Numbered from the stretch's first letter, positions 35,518 through 49,100 are shown. The stretch: 64,000 nucleotides of DNA from Poecilobothrus nobilitatus (GCA_947095535.1 OX352773.1:165552438-165616437); one strand, 5' to 3'. The notes: a model not told the origin generated them from the sequence alone. Made by a program: numbers and translations.

Positions 35518-36959
35518 CATATCTTTTTAAACAAAATTTTATGTTATGATCTTCAATACGGTTTACAGTTTTTTATACACTACAGTGTACAGTTTTTTTT
35601 TTTTTTTAGGATAGGGATCAAGGCAGAAAAAGGATTCATTTATATGTTTTATATACACACAATATTAGTCAGAACACATTTTTCTATTATCAAAAATTCT
35701 ATTAAATTAAAACTTTAAATGAAAGAAAAATATATTACAAAAAATATTGTAGACACTCGCAATTCTAAATTAATACATTTTGTCATTTGCTTCTTTTTGA
35801 AATATAAAATTTCAATATTAAGACGGAAAAGTTCCTAATATTATGCAATTATTTTGTATTTTAATGTTAATTTAACCTTGATTTGGCATCTGATGTTATT
35901 TATTGTTTTAGTATTGCAATATTTCTAAATGTTGATTATGAAATATTAGATAAAAAATAAGTATGTATATCCATCTTTAAAATTTTAACTGCTACTACAT
36001 CAAAAACTCTTATTAATTAAGAAACACAATCTTATTTCAGGAAATTACCGTTATGTATACGTATTTTTTTTATTTTTGTGACCTTCTCACACCCTAAATA
36101 ATATATAGTAATTTGGAATATACTCGTATATTATACCTTAAAATCAATATTTATAATTTTTTTTAATGATAAAGGCTATATCTTAACGCATCAGTAGTCA
36201 CTGACTAAATTCTAAATCCATAGGGATAGGCATTGGTATAGGCACTTGTTGTAATTTTAATTTAATTTTAATTATGTTGTAAAATAAATAAATATGACTT
36301 TCTATATAATATTCGTTTTTTATATTGCTTGTGTAATCCTAACAATAATTAATTTTCTTTTAAAATGGAAAATTCTCCTAGCATTAAGGGATTATAATAT
36401 AATTATTATATTTATTTTTTGTTCTTATTAAAAAATAGTTTTTAAAAAACAATTAAAATTAACAAAAGAAAAAATATGTAATGCAAGTTTAATTTATTGA
36501 TCTGCCATAAAAATACATTATAGTTGAAAATAAAGTTCAAATGTCAATAATTTCTATTTCAATTTGAACTAATAATTAATGCTTTACTAATTATTTCTAC
36601 TCTATTTTTTCTTTTCTCTTTTTTTTTTATTATCTTAATTAATAATTTTCAATAAACTCAACACAAATATTTTATTATTATTTATATTTTTTTTTTATTT
36701 TAATCTCAATAACATTTTTGCTCATTTTTTACTACATCATCATTAAGTACCTATAGTTAGGAAATTGTAGTAATTTTTAATGTCAATTATCTATCAAATA
36801 CAATTAACTATATATAAAATAATACTTTGTATAATATAATAAAATTCTGTGCTATAATGCAATAATTACTTAAGTAATAAATCCAATTAGAAGCAATAAT
36901 ATTGAATGAAAAGAACATGGTAAAATGGAGAATTTACAATATTTGGTATTACATAAATC
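35518..36959. other. AT-rich, nothing recognised
   Basis: No feature supported. Confidence 0.4.
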
Positions 36960-37440
36960 TACTTAAAGAATTGCCGCTGCAACGGCACATGGCGACGCCA
37001 TATTGATTGTTTACCGTAACGTCACTGTATTTATATTCACAATGTACAGACGACGGGCATGATGTCGACGTATTTTTCTTTCATAAAATTCCTTAGCAAA
37101 ATAATATTAAATTTACGTTGTGCTCAAGTTGTCCTATTCAAGTTGAGCACGTAATTTTGATTTTAGTTTTAATTCTTAATTATAATATTATATGTATACA
37201 TTTCTTATGAATATATTTATACGATGTGTGTGCATTTACTTACACTATAAACGAGACAACATTTTGCCGACAAAAGAAAAATATGCATCAGGACGGTATT
37301 TTAAAATTTAGTACGATGCGTGCATGCCGTTGTTGATGTTATTGTAGTTCACTGTGAATATATTAATAAGAAATACATAATATAAAGAGGAATCACGTCA
37401 TGTTATCGTCACAGGGTCGGGTCGTCACGTGCCGTTATAT
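36960..37440. promoter_or_regulatory. CpG-rich segment with palindromic sites, possible regulatory region
   Basis: CpG dinucleotides are unusually frequent here compared with the flanks. Sites seen: the perfect palindrome ATGGCGACGCCAT (36989-37001), holding two GCCAT cores of the Pho/YY1 type; TAACGTCA near 37018 and TCACGTCA at 37393, both like CREB half sites; CACGTG (37426-37431), an E box; TATAAAG at 37381; and GTGCTCAA / TTGAGCAC (37120-37150). No ORF of note. The function is inferred only from composition and motifs. An old GC-rich element is the alternative. Confidence 0.35.
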
Positions 37441-38504
37441 TGTTCAATTAAATTCAATTAGATTTATCGTTAATTTAACTTAATCGTTACTCTTGTAAAT
37501 TTAATATTGCATATAATAGAAAACTCAATATTATCTTTGCAACTATAGTAGGCTTACTCTAATTTTAGTTTTTCATTCGGTTTTTATCAAAATATAAAGT
37601 TTGTGACGAAAAGATTTGTTGCATATCGGCACAGAATTTAATTTTCTTTTAGATAAAACAATAAAAGATAAAATATAGGTAGCTAAATCATTTATTAGTA
37701 AAACAAAGTTCAAGGAAGAAATGTTATCATCTCAATTCTTCGTAATAGATTTTCCGTATTATTTTCAATATTATTATTTTTTTCTTATATTTTTTATTTT
37801 CTTATTTTTATTTTAAATGCACAGTCATGAACTTTATAAGATGGTATTTCGAAAGGAGGTCATTAAAATTAAAAGAAAAAATAAAATAGTTGATCTGGAT
37901 AACTTAAAGATGCTATTATTTAATTATTGACAATGAAAGCTTAAAAATATCAAAGTTAAAATGAAATCATTTAAAACTACTTTTAATTCAAGATCATTTA
38001 AAATTTATTTAAGAGAAGAAAAGTATAATAATTGACGAATTAAGGTATTTAATTAAGCTGCAAAAGTTCTTTACTTTTATTATTTCTTTATTTTTGAACT
38101 TACACATGCCTATACTACAATCATTTTTTCTAGAAATTTTAGAAAATATTAGTTTTCTGTAATTCTTGAATCTGAACTCAGAAAAGATTTTTTATAATAT
38201 TACTTATAATTAATATTGTTTATTTGTTAGTTTAGTCTTATCCCGTATTTACATGTTTCTACCGTTATTCACTATTTTTAATGTTTTTTCTCAATTTAGA
38301 GATCGTCATTTGTCATCTCCCTCCTACAAGTATTTACAATCTTTTGTGTATCATCAATAGCTAAATATTTTGTTTTTTCGTAAGGTATCTTACACTTGGT
38401 ATTTTTATTTTAGCACTTATGCTGTGATTAAACAGCCCTTGTCTAAATTAGATATAAAATAATCAACTACAGCTTTATCTTTAAATCACCATAACATCGG
38501 TAAT
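37441..38504. other. AT-rich, nothing recognised
   Basis: No feature supported. Confidence 0.4.
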
Positions 38505-38761
38505 GTAATAGGACTTTTATCGGAATACCGTCCTATCTAGTTATATGCCTAAAGAATAGTAACTCTTTCATAAGACTATAGATTGCACTGCATTGCAGAA
38601 TTTTCACAAATGAAAAGAAAGAGGAAGATGAATCAGTCGTTCATCTTTTGTGTGAATCCTTAACTCTTGCTATCAAACGAAAAAAGTTTCTGTGGACATT
38701 TTCTTTCAAAAGCCTTTATAAGCTAATCGGCTTACAGCACTTTGTAATAAGCTTCCAATGA
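38505..38761 (+). pseudogene. LINE relic: end of RNase H-type ORF2
   Basis: From 38594 an open frame reads CRIFTNEKKEEDESVVHLLC, then ESLTLAIKRKKFLW, and ends with a stop at 38759-38761. This is the C-terminal signature of non-LTR retrotransposons of the I/R1/LOA type that carry RNase H: a CRxC pair, an acidic run, HLLCECPAL, then R...LG. Just upstream, in another frame, VIGLLSEYRPI and DYRLHC fit the preceding LTGHRPLG and D-CR region, with in-frame stops. At least one frameshift and several stops make it a dead fragment. No reverse-transcriptase domain is left upstream. In a live element this protein copies its own RNA at the chromosomal target. The clade is uncertain. Confidence 0.65.
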
Positions 38762-40844
38762 TTTAATTAAGAAAACACAGATCCGGTGTATCAAAACGGA
38801 CCTAAACTGATCTAAGTCTGCATTTACAGCCTTTCTATCTATAACATTCAAAGAATTTAACTCAAAAGTAATCCGAATCTTTGCATTTGTTTCATAATTT
38901 TTAATTAAAAAATGATATAAAATATTATTGCAAATAAATTATTAATAGCTAATTTTTTTTTTACAGGTACGTGAAGAAACAATTAATAGGTAGGTGTTAT
39001 ATTATATCACATAATAGTAGAAGTTATAGTCTGAACTATGAATATGATAACATTTTTGAAACTAATGAAAGGAAATAAAAAGTTTTGTTTTTACACCCTA
39101 CCCAAATTTTAAGAAACGATAATTATTGTAGCTTTGAGTAAAAAGGAGAGGAATTGAAGGGAAAAGGAAATAGAGGGGACCTGGTAAGTAAATTGGAGAC
39201 GAATCTGAACTATAAGGACTATGTAAGGATTAAGTCAGTTCCAGTAAATCTTCATTTTATAACACTAAATATTTTTGTGATAAAATTTGTAGCTACCTTA
39301 AAAATCATGAATTTTTTCGTGTTAAAATGTGATTAATTGATACTGAAAGGCGGTAACGATTTATTTTCACAAAGTTTTTAAGAAAATTTATTTTTACAAT
39401 TTAATTTATTAAATTCTTTATTAATTTATTACAGAGAAAAAAAAATTTCCTGTTGATTTTTTTTAAAATTATTTTAAATACCTAAAAGCAGTTTTTTTTT
39501 CGAGAGAAAGTTTTTCGTTTTTTTTTTTTTTGCAGAGAGGAGAATATAGTATGAAAAAGAAAACTTTGAGGTCATTTTCCTTAAACAAAAAAAAAAAAAA
39601 ACTTTTTTTTTTTTTTAATATTTAATTTTTTTTTTTAAATGTTTTTAAAAATAGTTTTCGCCGATATATCTAATATTTATGTTCTCTGACCCCGAAACAA
39701 TCCTATACAATACAATAAAAATATTATAAATTAATTCCTAACGGGAATATATATACATAATATATATTATATAAATAGATAGATACGTACTTATATTTTA
39801 TTTCTACTGTTGTCTGAATTTTTTTTTTTTCGCCCACTATAAATCGAAAAAACAAACTTTTTCTTTGGCTCAACATTATTATAATATATAGATATTATTT
39901 ATTTTTTATATTATATTTTTTTTTGTTTTTTACAAACAACAGAAATTTTTTACTCTTATTCACTTGTCAAAATAATATTAAATAATAATATAATGTACGA
40001 GTATTTGTCTCAGACAAAAGATAATAATTTTTCGTTTTATAAAATAAATCACAATTAAATTTCTTCATTTTTTTATTTTTTATTTTTGCTTTTTAATTTT
40101 TCATTGTTTGCTCTAATTTTTTAGTTTTTTTTTTATTTTAAAAACATAGGAATGTTTTTTTCTGGTATGTTTTGTACACCTAACAATATAGCGTCCAGAG
40201 ATAAAAAAACAAAATTTAAAACAAATACCCAGTTGAACCTATCTTTTCTAAGATTGAAAATAAAATTAAATCAAAAAGATGTCTACAAAGAATCAAATAT
40301 CTCTTTGTTTAATGTAATGGATACTCACGTGATTTACAAAAATACTGTTAGTGTATGTGCTCTCAAAATTATTTTAGGGTACAGAGATAATAATAACTTT
40401 TAATAATATTAACTATTCGATTGCCCTCTGGGGTCTATTTGACGAATAAATAATCGAAAGCACTAAAAAAATCATAAAAAAAAGAAAAAAACTATCGGAA
40501 AATTTTTTATTTTTTCTTAAATCTTCTCTCCGATGTTTCTCTTTTCATAAAAATAATTTTATATGTTATTAGGGGTTTTATTTAGTACTAAAATTTTTTA
40601 CGTTTTACTTATTAAATGATGACAAACTGCATATCGAAAACTAATGTTGTCTGACGACATAAAGAAGTAAACAACATAAACGACGGTATTTCCAATAATA
40701 TTTAAAATCAAAATATACTGAGCTTTAACGTAAAAATTGGGATTGCTACTCTTCAAGATGCGATGATGCTTCGGGATAATTAATAAATTTTTTTTTTATT
40801 TTTATTTTTTTTTAGGAAATAAAGGAAATTTTAGGTAGGAAAAT
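38762..40844. other. AT-rich, homopolymer-laden
   Basis: Facing A and T runs at 39586-39633, which could pair as a foldback, plus many T runs. The ORFs at 39154 and 40152 are not recognisable. Confidence 0.4.
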
Positions 40845-41440
40845 CGCTTTGCTTGCCTCGCTTGCTTTACACGCTTTGACAGTTGAAATAAATAACATTG
40901 TATCTAATGTAGCAACGCCCAATCACAAAGTAATCAAAGTAAGAATAGTTTAAAATTGACCAATTTTCAATTAGACGCTTTGCTTTATTACTTAATAAAA
41001 TAATGTTTAAAACTTCAGAGAATTTTGTTTTTAAATAAATATTTGAATATTTGAATTATTGATTTCGAAAATATTTGGTAAATTTTCAATTGTGCAGAAT
41101 CTTATTTTATTATTATTATTATTTAGCCCAAGTATTCTGCAATCCAAATATATGTCCCGAACCCAAAATTGTCGCTGATTCTTTATTTTTTGAAAGACCT
41201 TGTAGCTTTCGTACAATAAAAATATGGTGTTCTAAAATATCACAAATATCTTACAAATCTTCCATTTTAAACAATGAAATAAACAATAATAATAAAATGA
41301 AAATGTCAAATGTCAAGCAATTTAAAAGCGTACCTTGGGATCTAAAGTTACTTTGATTACTTTGCTTCGTTTATTCGCTTTTCAAAGCAAAGCAAACGAA
41401 GCAGGCAAAGCGTACATTGGGCGTTCATCTTAACGATTAA
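40845..41440. mobile_element. inverted-repeat element with GCTTTG arms
   Basis: The left end holds CGCTTTGCTTGCCTCGCTTG, CACGCTTTGACAG, AACGCCCAAT and CAAAGTAATCAAAGTAA. The right end holds, inverted, TTACTTTGATTACTTTG, CAAAGCAAAGCAAACGAAGC, GCAAAGCGTAC and ATTGGGCGTT. Sub-blocks are rearranged between the arms, so it is a complex foldback rather than a clean TIR element. Two overlapping ORFs inside, one per strand, have no recognisable motif. Confidence 0.55.
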
Positions 41441-43228
41441 AATCTTTTCATATTTACTTCCAACTTTAAAATATCAAAGTTCGCTCAGCTTCATAACTAG
41501 ATTGCAATTTTTGCTAATACAGCACTAATCAAACTTTTTATTATTTACTAATAAACAAATTAAAGGTTCAATATTTTAAAACAGCTTAAAAATATCTTAA
41601 CAAAATAAAAGAATAAATATTGGTGCAAATATTGAAAAAATTAAATTAATGAGTCTTAAATAATGTAATAAGAAAAAAAAAACATAAATTAATAAATAAA
41701 AACATGATCGTGAACTACACACTTAAAACTCTTCTTTTCGGAATCCCAAAATACTCACCCATAATAAACCATTAGTCCTAGTTCTAACACTTTTATCAAA
41801 ACAATTTTTTTTCTTGTTATTAAAAATTAAAAATAATTTGCTTTTGACTTATTATTAACCCCTTTGGAACTTCAAACGTTTAACTTACCACAATAATGTT
41901 ACGATTGGTACCATTATTGATTTCATTAATTCTAAAAATTGTTAATTCATCTGTTGAAGTAGTATTTTTTTGTTTTTTAAGTATAGAAGAATTTGTCACT
42001 TTATACTTTTAAAGGTATGTAAAACTTAATGTAAAATACTTCATACCATTGAAAAGAGAATTTGTGAAATCAAATATACTACAGTAAAGTAGAAAGAATA
42101 AAAAAAAAAACGATGAATTCTTTTACTATCAAATCCACGTGACATCGATTTTATATATTATGATCCAATTATGTCATAGAAGAACAATCCACTTTAACTG
42201 GAAAATTAATTCTTTTTTTTTTTTCTGTTTTTTTTTTTTTTTTACTAATACATTATATTTTTATTTTATTTTATTATTATTATTATTAAATATTTAATAC
42301 GTCAATTTCTAAATATCTGAAGAATAATTCCTATAAATAAAATGCTTAACACAGGACAATGAAAAAAATTTCAAAAGAATCAAATTAGAATGTATAGTTA
42401 GTTCTATAGTGGAGATTCGGTTACGGAAAATGACAGTAAAAAAAAAAAATCTGTCAAATTGTTTTCAGATTTTCTTTTTATTCTTCTCTAGTCCTTTTTC
42501 TTTATCTTTTATTATGAATTTACTAATTTTTCTGGTTATCTTTGTATTTATTATCATCCTGAATCGAGACAAAAAAAAAAATTTTTTTTTTTTTGATTTT
42601 TCATAAATAAATATTATGAAAGGGATCGAAATAATAAATAGTAAGCATTATAATACATATACATATATAGGTATGTATGTGGGAGGAAGAGATTGAAAAT
42701 GAAAAAAAAAAAATATGGGTATATTGGTGTTGACATTTATTAAAGTACCTTTTGATTGTCATGTTTTGTTTATATTTTATATGAACCGTCTTGTCTGGAC
42801 ACTAAATTTAATATTTAGAACCTTATTAAGAGAAAATTTATAATGGGATAATATTGAAAAAACGCTTGTTGAATAACAAATTTGTTCATTAAATTAAGTT
42901 CTAAATTTATTTCACTTTTTTTTCTTTTTTTTTAATATTAGAATTTAAAAAATTTTGGAATTTTTATTTGGAATTTGGATTACAAGTTCTAATATTATTA
43001 TTTAAATTAATATCTAATATTATAATTAAGAAAAAAAGTTTCTTAAATAATTTTGTTGTAATAATGTTTGAGATTGCTATGTTCTCCTCAAAATTCTATT
43101 TAGTCTTTAATTACAGGATTTAATGCATTGTGGGATTCACAAAATGCTATTTTAAGTCGTATAAAATAAACTAAAGCTTACGTTTTTTTCAACAGTTTTT
43201 TAAGTTAAGATTTATACACGTATACTAT
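41441..43228. other. AT-rich, nothing recognised
   Basis: An ATT microsatellite at about 42269-42288 and long T runs (42213-42243). The ORF at 42409 is low complexity. Confidence 0.4.
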
Positions 43229-43766
43229 GAAAGCCGGTTTATAATCCTGTTTTATCAAAATTGTTTTTTAAAATCCTTTTTTTTTAAATTTCTGTTTTTT
43301 GAGATCCTGTTTTTTGAAGTGATAAATGGTAAGTTAAGTCAAAAATTAATACTAAATTATAATTATAGATAAAACACTGCAAAAATAGTGTTATCTTAGA
43401 TTTTATAAATCGTAAGTTAAGTCAAAAATTAAAAAACAAATAGGTATAAAACGGAATTGTATCGAAAGCGGGTTTATTACCAACCCAAAATTGGAGTGAA
43501 TTTTAGATTTTAAACCCAATTCTAAAATTCACTCCAATTATTTTTTTACATAGATAACCGGCGGATTTTAAGAAAAGCAGGATTTAAAAAACAGAATTTT
43601 GAATAAACAGGATTATGATAAACTGGCTTTCGACACGATTCCGTTTTATAACTATTTGTTTTTAATTTTTGACTTACCTTACGATTTATAAAATCTAAGA
43701 TAACATTATTTTCGCAGTGTTTTATCTATAATTATAATTTAGTAGTTTTCAGCCACACACTACGTA
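43229..43766. mobile_element. nested foldback element
   Basis: The arms 43351-43478 and 43616-43742 are inverted copies over about 125 bp with only scattered differences (AATTATAGATAAAACACTGC, AATCGTAAGTTAAGTC). Between them AATTGGAGTGAATTTTAG pairs with CTAAAATTCACTCCAATT. A further block, GAAAGCC...ATAATCCTGTTTT, occurs at 43229 and again inverted inside the right arm. The right edge, GTAGTTTTCAGCCACACACT, recurs inverted at 58.4 kb and may be the true terminus. Confidence 0.65.
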
Positions 43767-43959
43767 TTATGAATTCCGTTTCAAGTTTTGAACATCACTA
43801 ACTACATATTTTTTACGATTTTTCTACTATAAAACCTATACATAATATTAATAATAAAACATAAACAACACATTTCATATTTCATTACAGTAGTATGGTA
43901 CCTACGATACTCGGTTCGATAGTAGTAACAAAACGTACACAACAGAATAACAAAAAAAA
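43767..43959. other. spacer
   Basis: No feature seen between the foldback element and the DINE-like element. Confidence 0.4.
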
Positions 43960-46129
43960 CGAGGAAGAGTGCAGTAGAGTAGACTGTGTCAACTCTGGGA
44001 TACCCGTATGAACGTAATATATCCTGTTTCTATAAAACTTGATCATCTTTTAAAAACATTCAGAGTTTTAGTACCGAACTACAGAGATATATTTATGTAA
44101 ATTGTGGAGTTGTATGATAGCTACCCGAATCTATTGCGCCTAGCTTCATTAAGTTCCAAGAAATGCAAAAAGCCTGAACCCGCTGCTTTAGACCATTCAA
44201 ATTTTACAAAAGTTTTTGGCATGCAACTCGACACTTTTTCACTAAATTTCAGATACCTAGCTTCAATAGACACTGAGTTATTTTCATTTAAAAAGAGAAG
44301 TTGTATGGCAACTATCCGAACCTGTCATATCATCACACTAAAATTTTACAGAAGTTGTTGCATTAAAACTCGATCATCATTTGCAAAATTTCAGATACCT
44401 AGATTGAATAGACACTGGGTTATTTCCATTTAAAGAAAGAAGTTGTATGGCAGCTACTCGAACCCGGCGGCCGAAAATGCTGGAGTTAAATAGCAAAACT
44501 AACAATTTTGCAAGAGTGACGTAAAAAAAATTTCAGCCTCCTAGCTCCTTTATTTTTTGAGTTATCGTGCGGACGGACACTGAGTTCTTTTCATTTAAAA
44601 AGAGATTTTGTATGGCAGCTACCCGAACCCGTCGCACCAGCACAACCAAATTTTGTAGAAGTTGTTGCCATAAAACTTGATCATCATTTGCAAAATTTCA
44701 GATACCTAGATTGAACAGACACTGGGTTATTTCTATTTAAAGAAAGAAGTTGTAACAATTTTGCAAGAGTGACGTAAAAAAAATTTCAGCCTCCTAGCTC
44801 CTTTATTTTTTGAGTTATCGTGCGGACGGACACTGAGTTCTTTTCATTTAAAAATAGATTTTGTATGGCAGCTACCCGAACCCGTCGCACCAGCACAACC
44901 AAATTTTGTAGAAGTTGTTGCCATAAAACTTGATCATCATTCGCAAAATTTCAGATACCTAGATTGAACAGACACTGGGTTATTTCTATTTAAAGAAAGA
45001 AGTTGTATGGCAGCTACCCGAACCCGGGGACAGAAAATGCTGGAGTTAAATAGCAAAACTAACAATTTTACAAAAGTGACGTAAAAAAATTTTCAGCCTC
45101 CTAGCTCCTCTATTTTTTGAGTTATCGTGCGGACGGACACTGAGTTCTTTTCATTTAAAAAGAGATTTTGTATGGCAGCTACCCGAACCCGTCGCACCAG
45201 CACAACCAAATTTTGTAGAAGTTGTTGCCATAAAACTTGATCATCATTTGCAAAATTTCAGACGCCTAGCTTCATTAGGTTCCAAGAGGTGCAAGAAGTC
45301 TGAACCGGCTGCTCTAGACCAACCAAATTTTACAAAAGTTGTTGGCCTGTAACTCGACACTTCTTTACTAAATTTCAGGTTCCTAGCTTCAATAAACACT
45401 GAGTTATTCTCATTTAACCGGATAAGTTGTATGGCAGCTACCCGAACCCGCCGCACCACCACAACCAAATTTTACAAAAGTTGTTGCCATAAAACTTGAT
45501 CATCATTTGCAAAATTTCAGACGCCTAGCTTCATTAGGTTCCAAGAGGTGCAAGAAGTCTGAACCGGCTGCTCTAGACCAACCAAATTTTACAAAAGTTG
45601 TTGGCATGTAACTCGACACCTCTTTACTAAATTTCAGATTCCTAGCTTCAATAAACACTGAGTTATTCTCATTTAAACGGAGAAGTTGTATGGCAGCTAC
45701 CCGAACCCGCCGCACCACCACAACCAAATTTTACGGAAGTTGTTGCCATAAAACTTGATCATCATTTGCAAAATTTCAGAAACCTAGCTTGAATAGATAC
45801 TGAGTTACTTCTATATAAAGATAGAAGTTGTATGGCAGCTACTCGAACCCGCCGACCGAAAATGTTGGATTTAAATAGCAAAACTAACAATTTTGCAAAA
45901 GTGACGTAAAAAAAATTTCAGCCCCCTAGCTCCTTTATTTTTTGAGTTATCGTGCGGACGGACGGACGGACGGACGGACGGACGGACGGACGTACATGGC
46001 TTAATCGACTCAGAATTCGATTCTGAGCCGATCCATACCTTTGACACTATATCTAGCTCGACTCCTTTAAGGTGTCACAAACGTAATGGCAAATTTATTA
46101 TACCCTTGAACATAGTTCATACGGGTATA
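43960..46129 (-). mobile_element. DINE-like element, family A, internally amplified
   Basis: Both ends are intact: the 5' hairpin TATACCCGTATGAAC...GGGTATA at 46129 and the 3' stem plus CTCG end at 43960, on the minus strand. At 2170 bp it is almost three times the copy at 3.3 kb. The extra length is tandem amplification. The marker AGTTGTTGCC recurs at 44351, 44658, 44911, 45218, 45477 and 45736, giving spacings of 307, 253, 307, 259 and 259 bp. The 253-bp unit lacks a 54-bp piece. The head tetranucleotide is expanded to about nine GGAC units (45956-45990). ORFs at 44104, 45244 and 45503 are repeat sequence; the last two are near-identical because of the 259-bp unit. Confidence 0.85.
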
Positions 46130-49100
46130 AAAACACAAAATTATAAGAGATATTTTTTTTTCCTCTCGAGTCTCGAGTCTGGACTCAACCTGTACCGGCT
46201 CAACGGCTCAACTATTCTTTGGCTATATGTATGTAATGTACTTTAACTTATGCATGTATAAAGAAAAAAAATTAAATATTGATAAAAATTATTAATTATC
46301 ACAATATGTATGTATAAATATGTATCTAAGTATGTACTTATGTATGATCAGCGGGCAGAGTCTCTTTAAAATTATAATATATAATTGTTTTTGTTTTGTA
46401 CTTTTCTATTAAATTGTTGCATTTATGTATGAATGTTTGTATATTATTTGATATTCGATTATTTGTATATTATTGTATATTATTCTTTTTTGAATTCAGT
46501 TTCTTCTCATATAAGTACTTAAATTTTAGTATACAGCAGTTCTTGCAACCAAAATTAAATTTGAATAATTTTTATTTTTAAATATTTTGTATGTCAATTT
46601 TATGCAGTGTTACCATTTGTACAATTGTGGTAATATTTGTACGATTTTCTCGCCCTCTGTATCATGTACAGTCTTAATCAAAGATTGTACGTCAAATATA
46701 CGGTCTTTCCAGTTTTCAAATTTTTTACATTAGGGAAAGGTAAAACGAACAATGGTAATATTGTTACAGACAACGCGGCTTATAAAAAAATTTAACTGCA
46801 TTTTGCTCCAAATTTTGTTTGTGCATTTTACGAATGTTTTACGGATACCTATTATGTTTTCCCCACGTACCTTTAAAACATTTATTTCGAACTCGATAAA
46901 TAAATAGACATAATATTCCTCACTCACAATACCAAATAATCTAAATATACGTGCACCAACTACAGGCTTTTTATACAATTTAATTCTGTTTTGGCGTTAT
47001 TTTAAAAATAATTTCAGTTAGTTTTTTGACGAATTTGGTTACGGATTGTATTTTTTCCATAAATTCTATTTTTCTAAACTGCAACTGCTATTATATGAAT
47101 TAGGATTCAATATAGAATTTGACTACACATTAACATTGGTCCCTAGTATGTATAAAATTTAGATGTATATATTTATATAGTGTGTATTTTTGAGATGATT
47201 TACATGTATATTACTATCGTGTATAGATGATTTACATGTATAATTATTTTTCTTTCACTTAAAATCACTTTAAAATTTGCCGCAGTACTTTTTTAATGTT
47301 CAGTTTTCAAATGCTCAATACTAAAAATACCATCGTTTTTGCTATTCTCTATTGTAACTCACTGATATTTTTTGTAATTTTTATTTTAACTTTTAAGATT
47401 TAAGTTATCACACCGGCATTAAAATTTTAAACAATATCAGTCTATGTATCTGCTTTTTCCAGAAATTTTACGAACTCTATAGGAATTTTAAGAATAATAG
47501 CATGCATTGATGGGATTTACGACATAATACCTATATATTACGAATTACAGTTACAATAATAAATTAATAAGCTATTTAAAAAATAACTGATAATATTTAA
47601 AAAAAAAAAAAGCAAATTCTACTTAAATACCAAGCATAAAAGTGAATTAAATCCATTATTTATTTTCTGGACTTAGTACGCTTTCAAATTGAATTAAAGC
47701 CATAATTTTAAATATTTTTTTTTGTTTTAAGTGAGCGTCTTATTTGTAGATATTTATAAAATAATTTATCTTTATAATTTTTCATCTGCTTTGTAATTCT
47801 ACTCATATTAATTTTATTTTAATCCTATTAATTTAAAAATTTCTAATTGTAGATAACATTATTTCATGAGTACTAAGGTATTTAAATCATTTGAATAAAA
47901 AAAAAATATTTATTTAAAATAAAAATAAAATAATTTTTTTGTAAGGTAATAGATGGCGTGCTACTCAAAATATTTATTTAAGTTACAGTATTGAACAATT
48001 GCTACAGTCGAGTAATCAAAAGCCTAATGAAGCTAACGATTCCAGAAACTGAAGCTTAGTGCAATATGAATAATAAATGGCTTATTGGATACGCTATGCT
48101 GCTTATAGCAGGAGAACCGAAAAAAAAAATGAAATTAAAATTATAACCTCAATAAAATTAAAAACTATATTTATATTTAAAATTAGTTTTAAGTTTTAGG
48201 TTGTAGCGAGATTGGACCTTTATTCAATCAAATTTTTAGATAGGTTCGAAAATTGGAACTCATGTTTTCAAAATGATTACGCATAATAAATCAAGGAAAA
48301 TAATGCTAATTTTTTTATTCAATCTCTCACGGAATAATAAGTACCATTTATCAATGTATATATATATTTCTTTTTATTTCCAAAAATCAAAAACGATAAT
48401 TACAAAAAAACATAACAAGGTTGCATTATTTCAGTAGCTGGCAAAAAAATATGTCAAATATCAAAGAATGCCCAATGACATTTATAAAATATTACGATTA
48501 CACAATCTATGTATGTATAATAAATCATTGGTCTCCCATAATACATCCATTATTGACATAAAAACATGGAAAAAAAAAGATCACGAACCGTTGTTTGGTC
48601 CTCAATTTTGTTTTTAACGCAAAATTAACAAAAAGATTTATTATAATCAATAAAAAAACGTGTATAAAATATAATTATAAAATAAAAAGCAACGAAAAAA
48701 AAAAATTGTGTACATATACATATGTAGTAATAATAATTGTGATGACCGTCAGACTTTACAGTAAAAATCAAAAGAATTTATGTGACGAAAATTTTCCTAT
48801 TATACATACATACATACATATATAAATATTTTGTATGATGTCAGAATCAAAATTTAGCAAATATCCGCTTGTGTCACACATGACAATTTTAAATAAAAAA
48901 AAAATAAAAAAAAGAAAATTAAAAAATAAAACAAAAAATTTTTAAATTATATTTAAAAAAAAAAAAAAAATTATAAACCGCGTGTATTGTAAAAATATCC
49001 AAGGAAATGTTAAAAATGTAAAAAAAAAAGATTTTTAATAAAATATATTTGTATTTAATTTATTATTAACGCAATTTAGTAGGCATTTTATATCTACGAT

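Noticed and set aside
39586..39633. Facing poly-A and poly-T runs as a foldback element
   Set aside because: Homopolymers of this length occur throughout the window, so pairing here is not evidence of a specific element.
45244..45727. Two near-identical 74-codon ORFs, also similar to one at 30077
   Set aside because: They are the same 259-bp unit of a DINE-like element read in the same frame; no start context or protein family supports a gene.
45956..45990. GGAC tract as an independent microsatellite locus
   Set aside because: It is the expanded head tetranucleotide of the DINE-like element; the same tract is present in shorter form in the other copies.
46730..46978. 82-codon minus-strand ORF
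   Set aside because: Composition is close to random AT-rich translation and no motif was recognised; not enough to call a gene.
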